In this document: piece after piece, positions 23,901 to 36,101 of the stretch
Layout: each line of letters opens with the position of its first letter
Position numbering within the stretch: the first letter of the stretch is position 1
Assembly: GCF_910591885.1 (NCBI RefSeq)
Contig: NW_025963553.1
Coordinates: forward strand, 5,394,001-5,458,000
DNA: 64,000 nt
Direction of reading: 5' to 3'
Source: Bombus terrestris
Lineage: Eukaryota > Arthropoda > Insecta > Hymenoptera > Apidae
Notes under the pieces: generated by a model
Told to the model about the DNA's origin: nothing
The model's database searches: none
Seen by the model: only the letters and a program-made list of their open reading frames with translations
Translations under genes and position numbers: made by a program

Positions 23901-26027
23901 ATATACATATTGCAAGGTATATGTATACCTTGCAAATTGTGATCGTTGCTCGCTCGCTCCGCTCGCTCGTAAAAATTTAGTCCAACCTCACATCCGATAC
24001 GACACGTTCGCAAATTCGAAATAAGTCGCCACCATATCGAATAATGAACGCAAGATGGATTGGTTTTAGGTTACGCTATAGTTTTCGAGCGAGCGCAGCG
24101 AGCGAGAGACGCGTAAAGGTGTGTCACAATCCAACGGTTTGGCACATACTGACATTGAAACATTCGCACCAGCCCGAGGAGCCGGAAGTCTTTATCATAT
24201 TGCCTACTGACAAATGTTTACAGTTTGTGAATAGTTTCACATAAATAGTACTATTTCCACATTCTACAGTCCAATGTGATGTCCGAAGTGGCTGACAAAA
24301 TTAGGTACTAACACGATATATATGCATATTGCAAGGTATATGTATACCTTGCAAATTGTGATCGTTGCTCGCTCGCTCCGCTCGCTCGTAAAAATTTAGT
24401 CCAATCTCACATCCGATCCGACACGTTCGCAAATTCGAAATAAGTCGCCTTCAAATCGAATGACTAACGCAAGAGGGATTGGTTTTAGGTTAGGCTATAG
24501 TTTTCGAGCGAGCGCAGCGAGCGAGAGACGCGTAAAGGTGTATCACAATCTAACGGTTTGGCACATACGGACATTGAAACATTCGCACCAGCCCGAGGAG
24601 CCGGAAGTCTTTATCATATTGCCTACTGACAAATGTTTACAGTTTGTGAATAGTTTCACATAAATAGTACTATTTCCACATACTACAGTCCAATGTGATG
24701 TCCGAAGTGGCTAACAAAATTAGGTACTAACACGATATATATACATATTGCAAGGTATATGTATACCTTGCAAATTGTGATCGTTGCTCGCTCGCTCCGC
24801 TCGCTCGTAAAAATTTAGTCCAACCTCACATCCGATCCGACACGTTCGCAAATTCGAAATAAGTCGCCACCATATCGAATAATGAACGCAAGATAGATTG
24901 GTTTTAGGTTACGCTATAGTTTTCGAGCGAGCGCAGCGAGCGAGAGACGCGTAAAGGTGTGTCACAATCCAACGGTTTGGCACATACTGACATTGAAACA
25001 TTCGCACCAGCCCGAGGAGCCGGGAGTCTTTATCATATTGCCTACTGACAAATGTTTACAGTTTGTGAATAGTTTCACATAAATAGTACTATTTCGACAT
25101 ACTACAGTGCAATGTGATGTCCGAAGTGGCTGACAAAATTAGGTACTAACACGATATATATGCATATTGCAAGGTATATGTATACCTTGCAAATTGTGAT
25201 CGTTGCTCGCTCGCTCCGCTCGCTCGTAAAAATTTAGTCCAACCTCACATCCGATCCGACACGTTCGCAAATTCGAAATAAGTCGCCTTCAAATCGAATG
25301 ACTAACGCAAGAGGGATTGGTTTTAGGTTAGGCTATAGTTTTCGAGCGAGCGCAGCGAGCGAGAGACGCGTAAAGGTGTATCACAATCTAACGGTTTGGC
25401 ACATACGGACATTGAAACATTCGCACCAGCCAGAGGAGCCGGAAGTATTTATCCTATTGCCTGCTGACAAATGTTTACAGTTTGTGAATAGTTTCACATA
25501 AATAGTACTATTTCCACAGACTACAGTCCAATGTGATGTCCGAAGTGGCTAACAAAATTAGGTACTAACACGATATATATACATATTGCAAGGTATATGT
25601 ATACCTTGCAAATTGTGATCGTTGCTCGCTCGCTCCGCTCGCTCGTAAAAATTTAGTCCAACCTCACATCCGATACGACACGTTCGCAAATTCGAAATAA
25701 GTCGCCACCATATCGAATAATGAACGCAAGATGGATTGGTTTTAGGTTACGCTATAGTTTTCGAGCGAGCGCAGCGAACGAGAGACGCGTAAAGGTGTGT
25801 CACAATCCAACGGTTTGGCACATACGGACATTGAAACATTCGCACCAGCCCGAGGAGCCGGAAGTCTTTATCCTATTGCCTGCTGACAAATGTTTACAGT
25901 TTGTGAATAGTTTCACATAAATAGTACTATTTCCACATACTACAGTCCAATGTGATGTCCGAAGTGGCTGACATAATTAGGTACTAACACGAAATATATG
26001 CAAGGCAATATAAGGTATATGTATACC
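20991..26027. repeat. Higher-order repeat copy 3, 12 monomers, 5037 bp
   Basis: Monomers start at 20991 (k), 21410 (f), 21832 (g), 22251 (h), 22673 (g), 23092 (h/s fusion), 23511 (d), 23930 (j/h mosaic), 24349 (d/h mosaic), 24768 (s), 25187 (d) and 25606 (j). The g-h pair is duplicated. The first monomer keeps c-type flanks but has a central AATAATGAACG...GATACATT tract, like a conversion patch. The h at 22251 has CACACAAAT instead of CACATAAAT, so its open frame runs 17 codons further. The GAAACGTTCG change appears here in the leading monomer and persists in the leading monomers of copies 4-6. Confidence 0.82.
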
Positions 26028-29000
26028 TTGCAAATTGTGATCGTTGCTCGCTCGCTCCGCTCGCTCGTAAAAATTTAGTCCAACCTCACATACGATCCGA
26101 CACGTTCGCAAATTCGAAATAAGTTGCCTTCATATCGAATGACTAACGCAAGATGGATTGGGTTTAGGTTAGGCTACAGCTTTCGAGCGAGCGCAGCGAG
26201 CGAGATACGCGTAAAGGTGTGTCACAATCCAACGGTTTGGCACATACTGACATTGAAACGTTCGCACCAGCCCGAGGAGCCGGATGTCTTTATCATATTG
26301 CCTGCTGACAAATGTTTACAGTTTGTGAATAGTTTCACATAAATAGTACTATTTCCACATACTACAGGGCAATGTGATGTCCGAAGTGGCTGACGAAATT
26401 AGGTACTAACACGAAATATATGCAAGGCAATATAAGGTATATGTATACCTTGCAAATTGTGATCGTTGCTCGCTCGCTCCGCTCGCTCGTAAAAATTTAG
26501 TCCAACCTCACATCCGATCCGACACGTTCGCAAATTCGAAATAAGTTGCCTTCATATCGAATAATGAACGCAAGATAGATTGGTTTTAGGTTACGCTATA
26601 GTTTTCGAGCGAGCGCAGCGAGCGAGAGACGCGTAAAGGTGTGTCACAATCCAACGGTTTGGCACATACTGACATTGAAACGTTCGCACCAGCCCGAGGA
26701 GCCGGATGTCTTTATCATATTGCCTGCTGACAAATGTTTACAGTTTGTGAATAGTTTCACATAAATAGTACTATTTCCACATACTACAGGGCAATGTGAT
26801 GTCCGAAGTGGCTGACGAAATTAGGTACTAACACGATATATATGCATATTGCAAGGTATATGTATACCTTGCAAATTGTGATCGTTGCTCGCTCGCTCCG
26901 CTCGCTCGTAAAAATTTAGTCCAACCTCACATCCGATCCGACACGTTCGCAAATTCGAAATAAGTCGCCTTCATATCGAATGACTAACGCAAGAGGGATT
27001 GGTTTTAGGTTAGGCTATAGTTTTCGAGCGAGCGCAGCGAGCGAGAGACGCGTAAAGGTGTATCACAATCTAACGGTTTGGCACATACGGACATTGAAAC
27101 ATTCGCACCAGCCAGAGGAGCCGGAAGTATTTATCGTATTGCCTGCTGACAAATGTTTACAGTTTGTGAATAGTTTCACATAAATAGTACTATTTCCACA
27201 TACTACAGTCCAATGTGATGTCCGAAGTGGCTGACAAAATTAGGTACTAACACGAAATATATGCAAGGCAATATAAGGTATATGTATACCTTGCAAATTG
27301 TGATCGTTGCTCGCTCGCTCCGCTCGCTCGTAAAAATTTAGTCCAACCTCACATACGATCCGACACGCTCGCAAATTCGAAATAAGTTGCCTTCATATCG
27401 AATGACTAACGCAAGATGGATTGGGTTTAGGTTAGGCTACAGCTTTCGAGCGAGCGCAGCGAGCGAGAGACGCGTAAAGGTGTGTCACAATCCAACGGTT
27501 TGGCACATACTGACATTGAAACATTCGCACCAGCCCGAGGAGCCGGATGTCTTTATCATATTGCCTGCTGACAAATGTTTACAGTTTGTGAATAGTTTCA
27601 CATAAATAGTACTATTTCGACATACTACAGTGCAATGTGATGTCCGAAGTGGCTGACAAAATTAGGTACTAACACGATATATATGCATATTGCAAGGTAT
27701 ATGTATACCTTGCAAATTGTGATCGTTGCTCGCTCGCTCCGCTCGCTCGTAAAAATTTAGTCCAACCTCACATCCGATCCGACACGTTCGCAAATTCGAA
27801 ATAAGTCGCCACCATATCGAATAATGAACGCAAGATAGATTGGTTTTAGGTTACGCTATAGTTTTCGAGCGAGCGCAGCGAGCGAGAGACGCGTAAAGGT
27901 GTGTCACAATCCAACGGTTTGGCACATACTGACATTGAAACATTCGCACCAGCCCGAGGAGCCGGGAGTCTTTATCATATTGCCTACTGACAAATGTTTA
28001 CAGTTTGTGCATAGTTTCACATAAATAGTACTATTTCGACATACTACAGTGCAATGTGATGTCCGAAGTGGCTGACAAAATTAGGTACTAACACGATATA
28101 TATGCATATTGCAAGGTATATGTATACCTTGCAAATTGTGATCGTTGCTCGCTCGCTCCGCTCGCTCGTAAAAATTTAGTCCAACCTCACATCCGATCCG
28201 ACACGTTCGCAAATTCGAAATAAGTCGCCTTCAAATCGAATGACTAACGCAAGAGGGATTGGTTTTAGGTTAGGCTATAGTTTTCGAGCGAGCGCAGCGA
28301 GCGAGAGACGCGTAAAGGTGTATCACAATCTAACGGTTTGGCACATACGGACATTGAAACATTCGCACCAGCCAGAGGAGCCGGAAGTATTTATCCTATT
28401 GCCTGCTGACAAATGTTTACAGTTTGTGAATAGTTTCACATAAATAGTACTATTTCCACATACTACAGTCCAATGTGATGTCCGAAGTGGCTAACAAAAT
28501 TAGGTACTAACACGATATATATACATATTGCAAGGTATATGTATACCTTGCAAATTGTGATCGTTGCTCGCTCGCTCCGCTCGCTCGTAAAAATTTAGTC
28601 CAACCTCACATCCGATACGACACGTTCGCAAATTCGAAATAAGTCGCCACCATATCGAATAATGAACGCAAGATGGATTGGTTTTAGGTTACGCTATAGT
28701 TTTCGAGCGAGCGCAGCGAACGAGAGACGCGTAAAGGTGTGTCACAATCCAACGGTTTGGCACATACGGACATTGAAACATTCGCACCAGCCCGAGGAGC
28801 CGGAAGTCTTTATCCTATTGCCTGCTGACAAATGTTTACAGTTTGTGAATAGTTTCACATAAATAGTACTATTTCGACATACTACAGTGCAATGTGATGT
28901 CCGAAGTGGCTGACAAAATTAGGTACTAACACGATATATATGCATATTGCAAGGTATATGTATACCTTGCAAATTGTGATCGTTGCTCGCTCGCTCCGCT

Positions 29001-29807
29001 CGCTCGTAAAAATTTAGTCCAACCTCACATCCGATCCGACACGTTCGCAAATTCGAAATAAGTCGCCTTCAAATCGAATGACTAACGCAAGAGGGATTGG
29101 TTTTAGGTTAGGCTATAGTTTTCGAGCGAGCGCAGCGAGCGAGAGACGCGTAAAGGTGTATCACAATCTAACGGTTTGGCACATACGGACATTGAAACAT
29201 TCGCACCAGCCAGAGGAGCCGGAAGTATTTATCCTATTGCCTGCTGACAAATGTTTACAGTTTGTGAATAGTTTCACATAAATAGTACTATTTCCACATA
29301 CTACAGTCCAATGTGATGTCCGAAGTGGCTAACAAAATTAGGTACTAACACGATATATATACATATTGCAAGGTATATGTATACCTTGCAAATTGTGATC
29401 GTTGCTCGCTCGCTCCGCTCGCTCGTAAAAATTTAGTCCAACCTCACATCCGATACGACACGTTCGCAAATTCGAAATAAGTCGCCACCATATCGAATAA
29501 TGAACGCAAGATGGATTGGTTTTAGGTTACGCTATAGTTTTCGAGCGAGCGCAGCGAACGAGAGACGCGTAAAGGTGTGTCACAATCCAACGGTTTGGCA
29601 CATACGGACATTGAAACATTCGCACCAGCCCGAGGAGCCGGAAGTCTTTATCCTATTGCCTGCTGACAAATGTTTACAGTTTGTGAATAGTTTCACATAA
29701 ATAGTACTATTTCCACATACTACAGTCCAATGTGATGTCCGAAGTGGCTGACATAATTAGGTACCAACACGAAATATATGCAAGGCAATATAAGGTATAT
29801 GTATACC
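26028..29807. repeat. Higher-order repeat copy 4 (c-k'-f-g/s-s-d-j/s-d-j), 3780 bp
   Basis: Monomers start at 26028, 26450, 26869, 27291, 27710, 28129, 28548, 28967 and 29386. The 26450 monomer resembles k with GATAGATT (in-frame TAG). The 27291 monomer starts as g but ends like s (TCGACATACTACAGTGC). The 28548 monomer starts as j but also ends like s, so d-j is present twice, 838 bp apart. Although the total equals copy 1, monomer order differs: h, d and i are absent. Equal length therefore does not mean the same structure. Confidence 0.83.
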
Positions 29808-32327
29808 TTGCAAATTGTGATCGTTGCTCGCTCGCTCCGCTCGCTCGTAAAAATTTAGTCCAACCTCACATACGATCCGACACGTTCGCAAATTCGAAAT
29901 AAGTTGCCTTCATATCGAATGACTAACGCAAGATGGATTGGGTTTAGGTTAGGCTACAGCTTTCGAGCGAGCGCAGCGAGCGAGATACGCGTAAAGGTGT
30001 GTCACAATCCAACGGTTTGGCACATACTGACATTGAAACGTTCGCACCAGCCCGAGGAGCCGGATGTCTTTATCATATTGCCTGCTGACAAATGTTTACA
30101 GTTTGTGAATAGTTTCACATAAATAGTACTATTTCCACATACTACAGGGCAATGTGATGTCCGAAGTGGCTGACGAAATTAGGTACTAACACGATATATA
30201 TGCATATTGCAAGGTATATGTATACCTTGCAAATTGTGATCGTTGCTCGCTCGCTCCGCTCGCTCGTAAAAATTTAGTCCAACCTCACATCCGATCCGAC
30301 ACGTTCGCAAATTCGAAATAAGTCGCCTTCATATCGAATGACTAACGCAAGAGGGATTGGTTTTAGGTTAGGCTATAGTTTCCGAGCGAGCGCAGCGAGC
30401 GAGAGACGCGTAAAGGTGTATCACAATCTAACGGTTTGGCACATACGGACATTGAAACATTCGCACCAGCCAGAGGAGCCGGAAGTATTTATCGTATTGC
30501 CTGCTGACAAATGTTTACAGTTTGTGAATAGTTTCACATAAATAGTACTATTTCCACATACTACAGTCCAATGTGATGTCCGAAGTGGCTGACAAAATTA
30601 GGTACTAACACGAAATATATGCAATGCAATATAAGGTATATGTATACCTTGCAAATTGTGATCGTTGCTCGCTCGCTCCGCTCGCTCGTAAAAATTTAGT
30701 CCAACCTCACATACGATCCGACACGCTCGCAAATTCGAAATAAGTTGCCTTCATATCGAATGACTAACGCAAGATGGATTGGGTTTAGGTTAGGCTACAG
30801 CTTTCGAGCGAGCGCAGCGAGCGAGAGACGCGTAAAGGTGTGTCACAATCCAACGGTTTGGCACATACTGACATTGAAACATTCGCACCAGCCCGAGGAG
30901 CCGGATGTCTTTATCATATTGCCTGCTGACAAATGTTTACAGTTTGTGAATAGTTTCACATAAATAGTACTATTTCCACATACTACAGGGCAATGTGATG
31001 TCCGAAGTGGCTGACGAAATTAGGTACTAACACGATATATATGCATATTGCAAGGTATATGTATACCTTGCATATTGTGATCGATGCTCGCTCGCTCCGC
31101 TCGCTCGTAAAAATTTAGTCCAACCTCACATCCGACCCGACACGTTCGCAAATTCGAAATAAGTCGCCACCATATCGAATAATGAACGCAAGATGGATTG
31201 GTTTTAGGTTACGCTATAGTTTTCGAGCGAGCGCAGCGAGCGAGAGACGCGTAAAGGTGTGTCACAATCCAACGGTTTGGCACATACTGACATTGAAACA
31301 TTCGCACCAGCCCGAGGAGCCGGGAGTCTTTATCATATTGCCTACTGACAAATGTTTACAGTTTGTGAATAGTTTCACATAAATAGTACTATTTCGACAT
31401 ACTACAGTGCAATGTGATGTCCGAAGTGGCTGACAAAATTAGGTACTAACACGATATATATGCATATTGCAAGGTATATGTATACCTTGCAAATTGTGAT
31501 CGTTGCTCGCTCGCTCCGCTCGCTCGTAAAAATTTAGTGCAACCTCACATCCGATCCGACACGTTCGCAAATTCGAAATAAGTCGCCTTCAAATCGAATG
31601 ACTAACGCTAGAGGGATTGGTTTTAGGTTAGGCTATAGTTTTCGAGCGAGCGCAGCGAGCGAGAGACGCGTAAAGGTGTATCACAATCTAACGGTTTGGC
31701 ACATACGGACATTGAAACATTCGCACCAGCCAGAGGAGCCGGAAGTATTTATCCTATTGCCTGCTGACAAATGTTTACAGTTTGTGAATAGTTTCACATA
31801 AATAGTACTATTTCCACATACTACAGTCCAATGTGATGTCCGAAGTGGCTAACAAAATTAGGTACTAACACGATATATATACATATTGCAAGGTATATGT
31901 ATACCTTGCAAATTGTGATCGTTGCTCGCTCGCTCCGCTCGCTCGTAAAAATTTAGTCCAACCTCACATCCGATACGACACGTTCGCAAATTCGAAATAA
32001 GTCGCCACCATATCGAATGATGAACGCAAGATGGATTGGTTTTAGGTTGCGCTATAGTTTTCGAGCGAGCGCAGCGAACGAGAGACGCGTAAAGGTGTGT
32101 CACAATCCAACGGTTTGGCACATACGGACATTGAAACATTCGCACCAGCCCGAGGAGCCGGAAGTCTTTATCCTATTGCCTGCTGACAAATGTTTACAGT
32201 TTGTGAATAGTTTCACATAAATAGTACTATTTCCACATACTACAGTCCAATGTGATGTCCGAAGTGGCTGACATAATTAGGTACTAACACGAAATATATG
32301 CAAGGCAATATAAGGTATATGTATACC
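29808..32327. repeat. Higher-order repeat copy 5, shortened hexamer (c-f-g-h/s-d-j), 2520 bp
   Basis: Monomers start at 29808, 30227, 30649, 31068, 31487 and 31906. The fourth monomer begins as h (GCATATTG, CCGACCC, GATGG) and ends as s (GGGAGTC, TCGACATACTACAGTGC). This is what remains if h, d, i and s of the nonamer are fused with loss of three monomer lengths. The j monomer at 31906 has GAATGATGAACG and GGTTGCGC. An opposite-strand open frame at 31858-32145 exists only because of such single changes and is not a gene. Confidence 0.86.
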
Positions 32328-35300
32328 TTGCAAATTGTGATCGTTGCTCGCTCGCTCCGCTCGCTCGTAAAAATTTAGTCCAACCTCACATACGATCCGA
32401 CACGTTCGCAAATTCGAAATAAGTTGCCTTCATATCGAATGACTAACGCAAGATGGATTGGGTTTAGGTTAGGCTACAGCTTTCGAGCGAGCGCAGCGAG
32501 CGAGATACGCGTAAAGGTGTGTCACAATCCAACGGTTTGGCACATACTGACATTGAAACGTTCGCACCAGCCCGAGGAGCCGGATGTCTTTATCATATTG
32601 CCTGCTGACAAATGTTTACAGTTTGTGAATAGTTTCACATAAATAGTACTATTTCCACATACTACAGGGCAATGTGATGTCCGAAGTGGCTGACGAAATT
32701 AGGTACTAACACGATATATATGCATATTGCAAGGTATATGTATACCTTGCAAATTGTGATCGTTGCTCGCTCGCTCCGCTCGCTCGTAAAAATTTAGTCC
32801 AACCTCACATCCGATCCGACACGTTCGCAAATTCGAAATAAGTCGCCTTCATATCGAATGACTAACGCAAGAGGGATTGGTTTTAGGTTAGGCTATAGTT
32901 TTCGAGCGAGCGCAGCGAGCGAGAGACGCGTAAAGGTGTATCACAATCTAACGGTTTGGCACATACGGACATTGAAACATTCGCACCAGCCAGAGGAGCC
33001 GGAAGTATTTATCGTATTGCCTGCTGACAAATGTTTACAGTTTGTGAATAGTTTCACATAAATAGTACTATTTCCACATACTACAGTCCAATGTGATGTC
33101 CGAAGTGGCTGACAAAATTAGGTACTAACACGAAATATTTGCAAGGCAATATAAGGTATATGTATACCTTGCAAATTGTGATCGTTGCTCGCTCGCTCCG
33201 CTCGCTCGTAAAAATTTAGTCCAACCTCACATACGATCCGACACGCTCGCAAATTCGAAATAAGTTGCCTTCATATCGAATGACTAACGCAAGATGGATT
33301 GGGTTTAGGTTAGGCTACAGCTTTCGAGCGAGCGCAGCGAGCGAGAGACGCGTAAAGGTGTGTCACAATCCAACGGTTTGGCACATACTGACATTGAAAC
33401 ATTCGCACCAGCCCGAGGAGCCGGATGTCTTTATCATATTGCCTGCTGACAAATGTTTACAGTTTGTGAATAGTTTCACATAAATAGTACTATTTCCACA
33501 TACTACAGGGCAATGTGATGTCCGAAGTGGCTGACGAAATTAGGTACTAACACGATATATATGCATATTGCAAGGTATATGTATACCTTGCATATTGTGA
33601 TCGATGCTCGCTCGCTCCGCTCGCTCGTAAAAATTTAGTCCAACCTCACATCCGACCCGACACGTTCGCAAATTCGAAATAAGTCGCCACCATATCGAAT
33701 AATGAACGCAAGATGGATTGGTTTTAGGTTACGCTATAGTTTTCGAGCGAGCGCAGCGAGCGAGAGACGCGTAAAGGTGTGTCACAATCCAACGGTTTGG
33801 CACATACTGACATTGAAACATTCGCACCAGCCCGAGGAGCCGGAAGTCTTTATCATATTGCCTACTGACAAATGTTTACAGTTTGTGAATAGTTTCACAT
33901 AAATAGTACTATTTCCACATTCTACAGTCCAATGTGATGTCCGAAGTGGCTGACAAAATTAGGTACTAACACGATATATATGCATATTGCAAGGTATATG
34001 TATACCTTGCAAATTGTGATCGTTGCTCGCTCGCTCCGCTCGCTCGTAAAAATTTAGTCCAATCTCACATCCGATCCGACACGTTCGCAAATTCGAAATA
34101 AGTCGCCTTCAAATCGAATGACTAACGCAAGAGGGATTGGTTTTAGGTTAGGCTATAGTTTTCGAGCGAGCGCAGCGAGCGAGAGACGCGTAAAGGTGTA
34201 TCACAATCTAACGGTTTGGCACATACGGACATTGAAACATTCGCACCAGCCAGAGGAGCCGGAAGTATTTATCCTATTGCCTGCTGACAAATGTTTACAG
34301 TTTGTGAATAGTTTCACATAAATAGTACTATTTCCACATACTACAGGGCAATGTGATGTCCGAAGTGGCTGACGAAATTAGGTACTAACACGATATATAT
34401 GCATATTGCAAGGTATATGTATACCTTGCATATTGTGATCGATGCTCGCTCGCTCCGCTCGCTCGTAAAAATTTAGTCCAACGTCACATCCGACCCGACA
34501 CGTTCGCAAATTCGAAATAAGTCGCCACCATATCGAATAATGAACGCAAGATGGATTGGTTTTAGGTTACGCTATAGTTTTCGAGCGAGCGCAGCGAGCG
34601 AGAGACGCGTAAAGGTGTGTCACAATCCAACGGTTTGGCACATACGGACATTGAAACATTCGCACCAGCCAGAGGAGCCGGAAGTATTTATCCTATTGCC
34701 TGCTGACAAATGTTTACAGTTTGTGAATAGTTTCACATAAATAGTACTATTTCCACATACTACAGTCCAATGTGATGTCCGAAGTGGCTAACAAAATTAG
34801 GTACTAACACGATATATATACATATTGCAAGGTATACATATACCTTGCAAATTGTGATCGTTGCTCGCTCGCTCCGCTCGCTCGTAAAAATTTAGTCCAA
34901 CCTCACATCCGATCCGACACGTTCGCAAATTCGAAATAAGTCGCCACCATATCGAATAATGAACGCAAGATGGATTGGTTTTAGGTTACGCTATAGTTTT
35001 CGAGCGAGCGCAGCGAGCGAGAGACGCGTAAAGGTGTGTCACAATCCAACGGTTTGGCACATACTGACATTGAAACATTCGCACCAGCCCGAGGAGCCGG
35101 AAGTCTTTATCATATTGCCTACTGACAAATGTTTACAGTTTGTGAATAGTTTCACATAAATAGTACTATTTCGACATACTACAGTGCAATGTGATGTCCG
35201 AAGTGGCTGACAAAATTAGGTACTAACACGATATATATGCATATTGCAAGGTATATGTATACCTTGCAAATTGTGATCGTTGCTCGCTCGCTCCGCTCGC

Positions 35301-36101
35301 TCGTAAAAATTTAGTCCAACCTCACATCCGATCCGACACGTTCGCAAATTCGAAATAAGTCGCCTTCAAATCGAATGACTAACGCAAGAGGGATTGGTTT
35401 TAGGTTAGGCTATAGTTTTCGAGCGAGCGCAGCGAGCGAGAGACGCGTAAAGGTGTATCACAATCTAACGGTTTGGCACATACGGACATTGAAACATTCG
35501 CACCAGCCAGAGGAGCCGGAAGTATTTATCCTATTGCCTGCTGACAAATGTTTACAGTTTGTGAATAGTTTCACATAAATAGTACTATTTCCACATACTA
35601 CAGTCCAATGTGATGTCCGAAGTGGCTAACAAAATTAGGTACAAACACGATATATATACATAATGCAAGGTATATGTATACCTTGCAAATTGTGATCGTT
35701 GCTCGCTCGCTCCGCTCGCTCGTAAAAATTTAGTCCAACCTCACATCCGATACGACACGTTCGCAAATTCGAAATAAGTCGCCACCATATCGAATAATGA
35801 ACGCAAGATGGATTGGTTTTAGGTTACGCTATAGTTTTCGAGCGAGCGCAGCGAACGAGAGACGCGTAAAAGTGTGTCACAATCCAACGGTTTGGCACAT
35901 ACTGACATTGAAACATTCGCACCAGCCCGAGGAGCCGGAAGTCTTTATCCTATTGCCTGCTGACAAATGTTTACAGTTTGTGAATAGTTTCACATAAATA
36001 GTACTATTTCCACATACTACAGGGCAATGTGATGTCCGAAGTGGCTGACGAAATTAGGTACTAACACGATATATATGCATATTGCAAGGTATATGTATAC
36101 C
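32328..36101. repeat. Higher-order repeat copy 6 (c-f-g-h-d-i-s'-d-j/c), 3774 bp
   Basis: Monomers start at 32328, 32747, 33169, 33588, 34007, 34426, 34845, 35264 and 35683. The first three are very close to copy 5 (2520 bp away). The s-position monomer at 34845 has GATGG and GAAGTC instead of GATAG and GGGAGTC. The junction before it has a flipped palindrome centre. The last monomer begins as j and ends as c, and is followed directly by f, so one monomer has been lost at the copy boundary. Confidence 0.86.
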
